Source: Polyangiaceae bacterium
GTDB taxonomy: Bacteria; Myxococcota_A; Polyangia; Polyangiales; Polyangiaceae
Assembly (NCBI GenBank): GCA_009781005.1
Contig: WQYX01000003.1
Span: 45,044-109,043 of the forward strand
Reading direction: 5' to 3'
Length of the DNA: 64,000 nt
A model generated the notes under the pieces. It was not told the origin of the DNA, ran no database searches, and was given only the letters and a program-made list of their open reading frames with translations. Below are positions 9,801-16,619 of this stretch, piece after piece. Each line of letters starts with the position of its first letter. The stretch's first letter is position 1. The position numbers were made by a program, and so were the translations under genes.

Positions 9801-11065
9801 GCCATGATCCTCGCGTCTGGACGCCGCCCCAAGAGCGCGCGCGTCATCGAGACCCAGCGATTGCTCGATGCGCCGTCGTCGTCGTCAAGGGCGATCTCGT
9901 CGTGACGAGCACGCGATGCATCTCGCGCAACATCTGCGAGCGTCCACGCGTCGGGAGGTGCGAACTCGCAGAGCGTGAGCAAACGCGAAGCCATCTCGCC
10001 TTCGTCGTCGCGGGGCACTGGCCACGACGCCGCCGAAGGGCCCACCAGCGCAACGAGCCAGCGTGCCGTGCATAATGCATCGAATGGTGCGAGCATCCGT
10101 GCCTCGCCCGGGTGTGTTGCCGGCGGCGCGACGCGGGCAGCAAGCGCGATCGCTTCCTCGAGCCATGCGCGCGGTGCGCCGCCGATGGCCGGTGCGACCT
10201 TGGTCGCTCGTCCGAGATCGTCGGCACGCACGGCGAGGTACGCTCGACGCACGCGTGCCTTTCGCGCCTCGACGATTTCATCGCGATCGATCGCGAGGCC
10301 CAGAAGACGTGACGCGCGCTCGGCGATCCACGACGCGGCGGGTCGCGCTCCCGGCGATCGCGCGACGAGCGCCTCGATCCACGTGCCGATCTCACCATCG
10401 GCAAACGCAGCATCGAGCACTGCGCGCGGATCCGAAGCGGACGCGATCTCGGGGTGCAGGATCTCCGCGAGGACGATGCCGAGCGCGTAGAGATCCGCCG
10501 CGGGCGTTGCAGCTTGTCCGAGCGTGAGCTCCGGAGCGAAGTACCGCGGTGTCCCGCCCGTGATCTCCGTACCGTCGACCAACGCAGCGAGCCCCATGTC
10601 GATGAGCATTGGGTGCTCGTGCTCTCGTTGTGCGGGGACGAGGATGTTCGAGAGCTTCACGTCACCATGGCGGACGCCCATCCCATGAAGTTCGTCGAGG
10701 CCCGCGCCAACGCCGAACGCGACGCGCGCTGCGAGCCGAGATCGCTCTCTCTCCTTCGTGGCGAGCACGAGTCGATCGAGCGGCTCGCCGTCGACCCAGC
10801 TCGTGACGACGTAGCTCGCTCCTGCGCAAATCGCGCCCTGCGTGAGCGATGCTGCGGATGCCGAAACGCGACCGGCATCGAGCAAATGCGGCCCCCATCG
10901 TCGCGCGATATTCGCGAGCAATGCGGCCTCGCGCCCAACCCAGCCGTCGTTGCTCTTCGCGATCTTGAGGGCCGCGATCGTCCCGTCGACACCGCGTGCG
11001 CGATACACGACGGCGCTCGCGCCTTCGCCCACGACGTCGAGGATCTCCCAACCGACCAAAGCCAA
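6818..11065 (-). CDS. Ser/Thr kinase - TPR-like - GAF - sigma54 activator (AAA+) - Fis HTH fusion protein
   Basis: This 1415-residue protein begins at TTG; no ATG or GTG lies between the upstream in-frame stop and the kinase domain. Residues 1-265 form a Hanks-type kinase with Lys34 (ALKIA), HGD at 133-135 in place of HRD, DMG at 156-158 in place of DFG, and APE at 177-179. The catalytic acids are kept. Residues about 270-900 are Ala/Arg-rich helical repeats resembling TPRs. A GAF-like domain lies around 925-1070. The sigma54-interacting AAA+ domain spans about 1111-1340, with Walker A GESGTGKE (1138-1145), GAFTGA (1185-1190) and Walker B LLLDEIGE. A Fis-type helix-turn-helix closes the protein. 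It should be a one-polypeptide signal receiver that drives RNA polymerase with sigma54. Its target promoters are unknown. Confidence 0.93.
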   Translation of the reverse strand: MALVGWEILDVVGEGASAVVYRARGVDGTIAALKIAKSNDGWVGREAALLANIARRWGPHLLDAGRVSASAASLTQGAICAGASYVVTSWVDGEPLDRLVLATKERERSRLAARVAFGVGAGLDELHGMGVRHGDVKLSNILVPAQREHEHPMLIDMGLAALVDGTEITGGTPRYFAPELTLGQAATPAADLYALGIVLAEILHPEIASASDPRAVLDAAFADGEIGTWIEALVARSPGARPAASWIAERASRLLGLAIDRDEIVEARKARVRRAYLAVRADDLGRATKVAPAIGGAPRAWLEEAIALAARVAPPATHPGEARMLAPFDALCTARWLVALVGPSAASWPVPRDDEGEMASRLLTLCEFAPPDAWTLADVARDASRARHDEIALDDDDGASSNRWVSMTRALLGRRPDARIMARAEHEIAKERAPASLAVDLAAALLRRGEIGRAFVAIARAAHVGASAEAIVLFAEIARRREDAAAAEAAARRVVSGISTFAGDAEDHAHAILARLAWDRGALEEAERAIGSARGGAAAEVRALIAYARGDFDRGLRIIEEASHEPSDALGSARMAATRGMLEHARGDASASLAAFSAAVELATREGAVIEEATYLTGLAASAVDAGAVDRALLASTRAALLWERLGRPALAARAWLSRASAFALVGAAHEADEAARFAMMRARRSGDHRAAAFARWAIVETRTPGDARAREEAQAADMELTKIDASANEASWSDDRIRAAARVLVWADGVAGDGQSVPVLIIDEHIARGPSTAPSALSARLSAGPQAATPARVEWWGARARALLAQKRKTGAWAEASRVLGEITSLVDLPAPVGSRGPAFDAGAELASELGSGDVARRLETARRAAADALRAGAPPAHRASLASVLWARTSDSSSPGLTSLGSAQVTELETIVRALSSRDRLKPLLEQVLDTMVLWTGVERGLLLLRAPDGNLVPRAARNLARRDLRGEQLALSKGIAKQAMEERQAVVATDTQIGNLHASVHALRLRSVLAVPLVARGNVLGVVYLDDRVRRDAFGPSELAWVRLVASQAALAIADARDQALLRRAVRRAERANADLESTLGAREAELATVRSELAQGQETRFRYDAIVGRSEPVRAMLRLVDRVTTSEVPVLLVGESGTGKELVARAIHHNGPRARKSFVSENCGSVPESLLESTLFGHVRGAFTGASSTRAGLFDIAHGGTLLLDEIGEMPLTMQTKLLRVLQDGEVWPVGSERVHHVDVRIITATHRDLEAMVAKGTFREDLFYRLNVVAVRVPALRERAADIPILVLHFIEKHGGGRKLKVTRAAMDRLTAYPWPGNVRQLENEIRRAIVLADDRIDVDDLSDDVARGGPAAGRDAGLGLKARVDALELQLVRDALAKTKGNQTKAAKALGMSRFGLQKMMRRLGIDTP

Positions 11066-11095
11066 TCCGCGCCGAACGTCAACTCCGTGGGCGCA

Positions 11096-11287
11096 TCAAA
11101 ACCTGATGCCATTCTCTGCGCGATGCCTCCACCACTTGTACGCGAGGATCGCTGCCGGAACCGCGACGACTGCACCCGCGACCGGCGCAACGAGCACACC
11201 TGCAGCAACCGCCGCCGCAGTTGTGGCCCCTGCTGCAATTCCCTTCGTGCGCGACTCCGCCAACACTTCTGAACGCGTCTTGCTCAT
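11096..11287 (-). CDS. Small membrane protein, hypothetical
   Basis: The frame encodes about 63 residues from MSKTRSEVLAE. After a basic N-terminus comes a long Ala/Val/Gly-rich hydrophobic stretch (GIAAG through AILAY) that could form one or two membrane helices, then a basic tail KWWRHR. It lies 30 bp upstream of the kinase-sigma54 gene on the same strand and starts close to the end of the hydrolase gene, so the three may be one transcript. I do not recognise the family. The ribosome binding site is weak, so the start is uncertain. Confidence 0.55.
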   Translation of the reverse strand: MSKTRSEVLAESRTKGIAAGATTAAAVAAGVLVAPVAGAVVAVPAAILAYKWWRHRAENGIRF

Positions 11288-11325
11288 GACTCGTCCAGGG
11301 TAGGCACAAGCCCCGAGCGGCGCAA

Positions 11326-12375
11326 TCACGGGTGCGCGCGAATGACTCCTTCGCTCTCGAGCATGCGGGTGAGGTGACGAAAGACGCTTGCGCGCCCGCG
11401 CTGCAGAAGATGGCCGCCCGGGATCGTCACGAGCTCACAATTGAAGTGGCGTGCGATGCGCATCGCGTGGGACAAGGGCGTGACGTGATCGTGTTCGGCC
11501 GCGACGACGAGCGCGCGCGACGACGGGATGCGAAGCGGGCGTGCGAGCGGGCTCACCACCCAGTTGGCGCGCTCGAGGGCATCTTGCTGCTCGTCCGCGT
11601 TGGGACCCGTGCCCAGGCGACCTTGTTCGCGCGCGAAGTTCGCGATCGATGCAAGAGGAACCATCGGCATCACGAAATCGATCGAATCTGAGACAGTCGC
11701 GATGAGCGCGGCGACGTAGCCGCCGAGGCTCATGCCCATGATGCCGACGTGAGGCGCGCCCCGCTCACGCAGCCAGCGCGCAAGCGACACGATGTCGGCG
11801 ACTGCCTGACGAAAGCCTTCGTTCGCGAGTCGCGGATCGGAGCTCGGAAAATTCGGAACACCGCGGCGACTGCCCGCGCGCGCTGCATGGGACGGAAGGA
11901 GCGGCAGCGCGACGTCGAGACCACGACGCATGAGCCGGGCGATGGGCCATTGCGCTTGCTCGAGAATCCACTGACCTCCCATGTATCCGTGAACGGCGAT
12001 GATGGCAGGGCGCGCCGTGGCTCTCGGCGCGAGAAAGAGCCGCGCGTGCGCCGTGCGATTTTCGACGTTCGCCATGTAGAGTGCAGCGACTTCATCCAGA
12101 AACGGCGTGTACGGGCTTGGCCAGCGCGCATCCCATACGCCCGGGCGCACCTCGCGAAGCGTCGGATCCATAGCTTCGGGTTCGGGGAAGAAGGAGGATG
12201 GGTCGAGGGAGCAGCCGTATGCTTCGTCGACCTGCGCGAGGGTACGCAACCGTTCGTCGGCGCTGATGCGATGGGTGCGTGCTCGGTCGCGCGCTCCACG
12301 CACGCGCATCGTCACGAGCATGCCGTGATCGAGCAAGCCGATCGCGGAGCTCAGCGCGTCACGCCAGTCGCTCAT
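11326..12375 (-). CDS. Alpha/beta hydrolase family protein
   Basis: The protein has 349 residues from MSDWRDAL. The frame is open upstream, but those residues are translated from a repeat-like stretch. The fold is shown by the oxyanion motif HGYMGG, the nucleophile elbow GMSLGGY (Ser), a late acid in AAEHDHVTPL and the catalytic His in PGGHLLQ. The enzyme should therefore be an active esterase or related hydrolase. There is no signal peptide, so it is probably cytoplasmic. The substrate cannot be inferred. Confidence 0.85.
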   Translation of the reverse strand: MSDWRDALSSAIGLLDHGMLVTMRVRGARDRARTHRISADERLRTLAQVDEAYGCSLDPSSFFPEPEAMDPTLREVRPGVWDARWPSPYTPFLDEVAALYMANVENRTAHARLFLAPRATARPAIIAVHGYMGGQWILEQAQWPIARLMRRGLDVALPLLPSHAARAGSRRGVPNFPSSDPRLANEGFRQAVADIVSLARWLRERGAPHVGIMGMSLGGYVAALIATVSDSIDFVMPMVPLASIANFAREQGRLGTGPNADEQQDALERANWVVSPLARPLRIPSSRALVVAAEHDHVTPLSHAMRIARHFNCELVTIPGGHLLQRGRASVFRHLTRMLESEGVIRAHP

Positions 12376-12493
12376 CCGCGGACCGAACCGGCCAAAGAGA
12401 TGCGAGCCCGCCGAGGCGCGAGGCCGGAGGCGTACTTGAAGTACGGGGGGAGGCCGAGCAACGAAGGCGGGCGACGCATATCTGCAGGCCGGA
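12376..12493. other. Intergenic stretch with a repeat-like palindrome
   Basis: Between the hydrolase start and the next stop codon lies a G-rich segment with a small palindrome, gcgtacttgaagtacg, and the phrase gaggccgg repeated as gaggccga. It has the look of another interspersed repeat, but no second copy is present in the window. No gene or clear promoter is visible. Confidence 0.3.
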
Positions 12494-12817
12494 CTAAGCG
12501 ACGTACGGGCTAGCGCCCGGGGCAACCATGCTCGCGAAGGTGCCGTGAAGCATCACGGTGCGGCCACCGTTGTCGACGTAGACACGGACGTCATCGACGA
12601 CGTGCGCGACGTTTTCGTGCGCGCCGAGCATCATCACGAGCCGATCGGGACTGTCGGGCGCGACGTCGACGCCAACGAGGTGCTCAGCAGCATCGAGCAG
12701 CAGGCGAGCAGGCAATTCTCCGCGCAGTCTCGTCCGCGGCCCTGTTTCGCAGACCACAATCACCATGTGCTGCGCGGGATCATGAGAGTAGCTCGTAGCG
12801 TACTGCTCGGAAAGCAT
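12494..12817 (-). CDS. Hypothetical protein (107 residues)
   Basis: The start MLSEQYATSY is chosen because upstream residues look unstructured. The sequence is rich in Val and acidic residues, with an LVGVDVAPDSP segment after a helical RLLLDAAEHL. This is compatible with a small alpha/beta domain, but I cannot assign a family. There is no signal or membrane segment. The reading frame has normal third-position GC for the region. It is likely real but unproven. Confidence 0.5.
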   Translation of the reverse strand: MLSEQYATSYSHDPAQHMVIVVCETGPRTRLRGELPARLLLDAAEHLVGVDVAPDSPDRLVMMLGAHENVAHVVDDVRVYVDNGGRTVMLHGTFASMVAPGASPYVA

Positions 12818-12915
12818 AACGCCATCGTAGGGATGCCCCCTTCGCTGCGCCAGGCAGTCTCCTGCCGCAAAAAGCGACATGCAACCATGACACAGCCATC
12901 GCTGCTCTTGCGCTG

Positions 12916-13245
12916 TCAGACGGGGTGCATCTTTTTGAAAACTTCCCTGATGAGCGATTTAACAACGAGAGCATGAAAAGGCGAGATTAGATAAAAATAA
13001 ACAGAACCCAACGCGTTATGAAATTTGACGACTGTGGAAAAGGAAATCGCCTGTTCGCTGTCCGGCAGACGCTCCACGTAAACGGAGAAATAGGCCTTTA
13101 GATGTTTGTCATTCAGAGAGATGACGGTTTCATGGTCCGATTTCCCTTCGGAAGTCATAATTCCGTAATTCGTACCGTTTCGGATGGCGCGTTCGAACTC
13201 CTGGACGTCCCATCCGCCCGATTTTAGCCCGAGAGGCTTAACCAA
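12916..13245 (-). pseudogene. DUF2867-like protein, N-terminally truncated remnant
   Basis: The 109-residue frame resembles the C-terminal part of DUF2867 proteins: the hallmark VVKFHNALGSVYFYLISPFH followed by a short basic helix. Full-length family members are, from general knowledge, substantially longer. Here the frame begins at the segment VKPLGLKSGG, where family members usually continue an upstream helix. A hairpin (13253-13282) and the end of the TPR gene sit where the missing N-terminus should be. Base composition is clearly AT-richer than the neighbours (for example tagataaaaataaacagaac). It is probably a broken, horizontally acquired gene. Confidence 0.6.
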
Positions 13246-13252
13246 GGCTTCA

Positions 13253-13282
13253 GGCGCGACCTTGCACGTGGAAGGTCGCGCC
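13253..13282. terminator. Perfect 11-bp hairpin downstream of the TPR gene
   Basis: The arms ggcgcgacctt and aaggtcgcgcc flank an 8-nt loop. It lies 22 bp beyond the stop codon of the TPR gene and next to the phrase cgcgtcgctcgcg that recurs in family C elements. It may be a terminator without a U-tract, or a short repeat. Confidence 0.5.
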
Positions 13283-13304
13283 CTGGCTTCGCGTCGCTCG
13301 CGGC

Positions 13305-14474
13305 CTATTTCTGCGTGGTTGCCGCGGCGAGCGCCTGTTGTTGCTGCTGGAGCATCTGCGCCACTGCGCGCGACTGATCAATGGCAAACTGCTTCACTTC
13401 GCGATTCGGTGAAGTCGCAAGCTTGTTCAGAAGCGCTGTCAGCTTTTGCATGTCGCGCAACTGGAGAAGCGCCTGGAAATAGTTGTGCGCGAGGCGAACG
13501 TCCTGTTGAACGAGTGCCTCCTGCGGGGCGAGCAACTTGACGACCTCGTCGAGCTTGCTGGATTGGCCGTAGAGAGCGGAGAGGACGAGCAGCGGGATGG
13601 GGTCGCTCGGGGCGCGATCTACGCCGCGCTTGGCAAATGCGATCGCCTTGTCTCGCGTTTTCTCATCGTTTGCAAAGAAGCCCTGGAGCGCAACGAACGG
13701 TGCGGCTGTTTTTGCATTGACCGGAGCATTTGCGAGCTCTTCGATCTGTTCGACGGCCTTGTCTTCGTTTTCCGATTCTTTGATGAAGTTGAACAGATAA
13801 ACCCACGCATCCACGTTGCCGGGTTGGATCTGAATCGCGTGTTCGACAGATTCGCGCTCAACTTTCGTGTCTTTCTTCGCTCGATAAAGTTTTGCCAGAT
13901 GCAGACTCGGGTACGGATTGTCCTTCATGAGGTTTTGGGCGCCCTTGAGGGTGCCCTCTGCCTTGTCCAACTTCTCCTGCGCAAGCTGTGAAATGCCGAG
14001 CGCGAGCCAGTCGCCGCCATCGCCACCGCGGGCAACGATCTTTGCGAGCACGGGTTCGGCCTTCGCGTGAAACTCGTGCTTCATGAGCTCCTGCGCGTAG
14101 ATACGGCCACGATTGAGATCTTCCTGGTCCTCGTTCCAGTGCTTCTCGAGACCTGCGAGCAAATCATCTCGACCGATGGCGATTGGGCGGCCCTGATCAT
14201 CTTGCACCTGCACTGCGGGGCCGTTGAAGCCGAGAAGCTTCCACACCTGATCCATGGTCAGTGCAACCGGACCGTTGACGATCTCCTTTTCAACTTGCTG
14301 ACCGTTTGCACCAAGTGGAATGAGAACGAGTGCCTGCGCGGGCACACCATTTGGAAATGACTGAATTGGCGCGAGAATGGCGGCTCCGCCGGTGATGGCG
14401 ACACCGCCACCGCCATTGGGCGACGAGTTACCGGGGAATGGGGGCTTGGGAGGGGCAGTGGTAGTCTGGCTCAT
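13305..14474 (-). CDS. TPR-repeat protein, cytoplasmic, unknown role
   Basis: The protein has 389 residues from MSQTTTAPPKPP. A Pro/Gly-rich N-terminal 35 residues precede an alpha/beta segment (about 40-105), then tandem TPR-like helix pairs from about 125 to 365, for example GRIYAQELMKHEFHAKAEP and SVEHAIQIQPGNVDAW. A Gln-rich tail (QQQQQ) ends it. There is no signal peptide. TPR arrays bind partner proteins; no partner can be named here. A hairpin and repeat A2 separate it from the lipoprotein gene upstream. Confidence 0.78.
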   Translation of the reverse strand: MSQTTTAPPKPPFPGNSSPNGGGGVAITGGAAILAPIQSFPNGVPAQALVLIPLGANGQQVEKEIVNGPVALTMDQVWKLLGFNGPAVQVQDDQGRPIAIGRDDLLAGLEKHWNEDQEDLNRGRIYAQELMKHEFHAKAEPVLAKIVARGGDGGDWLALGISQLAQEKLDKAEGTLKGAQNLMKDNPYPSLHLAKLYRAKKDTKVERESVEHAIQIQPGNVDAWVYLFNFIKESENEDKAVEQIEELANAPVNAKTAAPFVALQGFFANDEKTRDKAIAFAKRGVDRAPSDPIPLLVLSALYGQSSKLDEVVKLLAPQEALVQQDVRLAHNYFQALLQLRDMQKLTALLNKLATSPNREVKQFAIDQSRAVAQMLQQQQQALAAATTQK

Positions 14475-14590
14475 GACAGGGCTGCGGAAGCTAGCACGGA
14501 ACGCACAAGGAAGTCCGCTTTGCGCCTATTGAGGTGCTGCAGCCGCTTTTCCCAGCGTCTCGAGGGAGTACACGGCTGCCGCACCGTGGC

Positions 14591-14621
14591 GCAACTGTAC
14601 TCCCGTAAGGAGTATAGTTGC
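14591..14621. terminator. 13-bp stem-loop, candidate terminator
   Basis: gcaactgtactcc and ggagtatagttgc pair along 13 bp with one wobble around a 5-nt loop (cgtaa). It lies after the lipoprotein gene and repeat A2 in the direction of transcription and before the TPR gene start. There is no U-tract, so the function is inferred from shape alone. Confidence 0.45.
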
Positions 14622-14623
14622 CA

Positions 14624-14813
14624 GGCCGCTTTTCAAGTTGACGCGAGGTCGAGGCGGGGCATGAGATGCGACCGGACTCGAACTGCACGGAGTCCACGAA
14701 GTGGACGGAGTGCAGTGAGAGCGACGGAGCGAAGCGAAGTGAACAGCCTTGGTGGGCTTTGAGGACCGCACCGCAGGCCCCAACGATGAGATCGCGGCAA
14801 ATCGAAAGCGGCC
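14624..14813 (-). repeat. Family A palindromic element, long copy A2 (190 bp)
   Basis: In minus orientation it starts gccgctttcgatttgccgcg directly after the TAG stop of the lipoprotein gene and ends caacttgaaaagcggcc. It shares the core gcggtcctcaaagcc with A1 and A3-A5. It also carries an extra block of about 60 bp (tcacttcgcttcgctccg onwards) with an internal palindrome gtccacttcgtggac. The same block is found in A3. Confidence 0.9.
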
Positions 14814-15304
14814 TAATGGCGGAACCAGGGGCACTTCGCAAGGAGTTCCTTGCTACGTGAACGATCGCACCGGACACCCACGACAACGCCTGTCATCTCG
14901 AGGTCGGTGCATGTCTGAACCGTCTCGTAATTCGCTTCGTCCTTGGGGTCCGTCTTCACCGCGCATGTGCCAAGACGCACGATCTCGTTACGGTAGCCCC
15001 CACGCTCGGCGCTGTAGCTTGCAACGAGTTCGGCTTCGAGCCGGTCGCCTGCCTTGATATTCGGCGCGCATTCGCTGAACGCCTTGTTGGCGCGAACGAA
15101 CTTGCGTGCCGTGCCCGGGCAGTCAGGGAAGTTTAGTTCGAGATCCATTGTGCCGGTCCGTCCGGCAGCGATGTTGCCGTAACGCTGGACCTGATGGACT
15201 TCCACGGTTGTCGTGTAGTGTTCCGGCTTTTCCTTGCAGCCTTCCGTCAGTATCAGCGCCGGCGCCAAAAGAGTGAAAACGAGAGAGCGATTCACGAGAG
15301 ACAT
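14813..15304 (-). CDS. Cys-containing putative lipoprotein, overlaps the ion-channel gene
   Basis: The protein has 163 residues. A hydrophobic N-terminus ends ILTEGC, an atypical lipobox, so it is either a lipoprotein or simply secreted. The mature part has further Cys residues (PDCPG, SECAP, LGTCAV, QTCTD, VRCDR, AKCPW), suggesting disulfides in the periplasm. The start codon overlaps the last 13 bases of the pentameric channel gene, which implies translational coupling and perhaps a shared function. I cannot assign a family. The stop codon TAG abuts repeat A2. Confidence 0.7.
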   Translation of the reverse strand: MSLVNRSLVFTLLAPALILTEGCKEKPEHYTTTVEVHQVQRYGNIAAGRTGTMDLELNFPDCPGTARKFVRANKAFSECAPNIKAGDRLEAELVASYSAERGGYRNEIVRLGTCAVKTDPKDEANYETVQTCTDLEMTGVVVGVRCDRSRSKELLAKCPWFRH

Positions 15305-16407
15305 GCGGCCACCATCGCGACGAGACTAAGAACGGGAACGAGGATACGAGATACACGGAAGACAATTGGAACATGTTCTTCCTTCACGAGAAACATCCAC
15401 CATGTGGAGATCATCCCGAACAAGAGTGAGAGGTAGACGCCCATCATGATTTTGTCAGCGCGCGTAAGGTAGCTCGTCGATGGCAGCTCCTGCATCAGCG
15501 CGAAGTGGAAAAGGACGGCGCCCGCGAGCATGGGCGCGCCCGCGTTCGAACGAACCTCCATCTCCTCGGCGGGGACCCACATGCCGAGCAGTGAGATAAT
15601 CACGATAACGAACGCCGGTACGAAAACCTTGAATGCCGCGCTCGTCGCGAAGCGCGAGATGCCAAGCGTAAAAGCATATCGGCCGTAGTACAGATCGTCG
15701 CCCTCGAAGCGATCAGGGTAGGATTGGTTGAGCGAGCGCGCTTCGACATAATCGACCTGCCAGCCGAGGGCGCGGAAACCGCGCGCGAGTTGCGTGCGCT
15801 CTTTGTCTGCGCTGAAACGGATCTGATCGATGCCGTGCGCATTGTCGTCGATGATGATGCGGAGAGCCTGCGTGTCGAAGGGATAATTTCGCAGATTGGG
15901 CGGCGACTTGAACGAGCCATTCATTCGGTAGAGTCGAAACGTGGGCTTGTCTGCAATAACCTCTTTGTTTTCGAGCTTCCCATTCGGAAACTGGAGATTC
16001 AAAGTCGGCATTGGCTGCGCGCTCGTAAGGCTCAAAAAGAAGTCGGCTGTGAATGTGCCCGTTTTCACGTCGTAGTCATCGACGCTGTTGAGAAGCATGC
16101 CGACTTTGACGCGCACGGGCGAGCCGGCGTTCGGCTTCGCGAACGGCGAGCGAAACACGGTGCCACTCGGATGGAAGGGCACGCCGCCGTCCGGCGCAAT
16201 GGCGAGATCGATCGGTTCAGGCGCACCGGCATCCTCGGCTTCAGGTGGCGGACTCGCGGGTGCGCTCTGTGCGACGGGCGTCGCCGCGAACGCGTCGCCG
16301 TGGTCGTCCCATCGGTGCAACGCGCCGAACGCAACGAGAACGACGACGAAGACCGAGACGAGTTGAACTGTGAGGAAACGGAACGAGCGATTCTTTTTCG
16401 GAGACAT
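15292..16407 (-). CDS. Pentameric ligand-gated ion channel (Cys-loop superfamily, prokaryotic type)
   Basis: The protein has 371 residues from MSPKKNRSF. A signal-anchor-like helix (about 12-30) and a Pro/Ala linker precede a beta-rich ligand-binding domain (about 75-250) containing NYPFDTQALRI, the family hallmark. The pairs of Cys that give eukaryotic receptors their name are absent, as is usual in bacteria. Four membrane helices follow: M1 (FVPAFVIVIISLLGMW), M2 (EVRSNAGAPMLAGAVLFHFA), M3 (near DKIMMGVYLSLLFG) and M4 at the C-terminus. It should form a homopentamer gated by a periplasmic ligand, identity unknown. It is co-transcribed with a Cys-rich putative lipoprotein. A divergent 212-bp region separates it from the beta-propeller gene. 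Confidence 0.88.
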   Translation of the reverse strand: MSPKKNRSFRFLTVQLVSVFVVVLVAFGALHRWDDHGDAFAATPVAQSAPASPPPEAEDAGAPEPIDLAIAPDGGVPFHPSGTVFRSPFAKPNAGSPVRVKVGMLLNSVDDYDVKTGTFTADFFLSLTSAQPMPTLNLQFPNGKLENKEVIADKPTFRLYRMNGSFKSPPNLRNYPFDTQALRIIIDDNAHGIDQIRFSADKERTQLARGFRALGWQVDYVEARSLNQSYPDRFEGDDLYYGRYAFTLGISRFATSAAFKVFVPAFVIVIISLLGMWVPAEEMEVRSNAGAPMLAGAVLFHFALMQELPSTSYLTRADKIMMGVYLSLLFGMISTWWMFLVKEEHVPIVFRVSRILVPVLSLVAMVAACLS

Positions 16408-16619
16408 GATTCGGGCGCGGTGGGGACGACGGCGTCGGACAGTAGCGGAGGGAGACGCCCGACGGCCACCAAACGTGGCAGGCGGCATGCTGATCGATCG
16501 ATCGTGCTGGCACAACCCGGCACGATGAAAGAATGCGGCGATCACGCGAATTGTCCGAGTTTTCGAAAGGCATCGCGCTTGCTGAAGCAAGGTCACCCTA
16601 GTCGGAGCTCGATCACGCC

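Noticed and set aside
14660..14760. tRNA-like T-loop (gttcgagtcc) in the long family A variant
   Set aside because: No matching acceptor, D or anticodon arms can be drawn. The match is part of the element's own palindrome.
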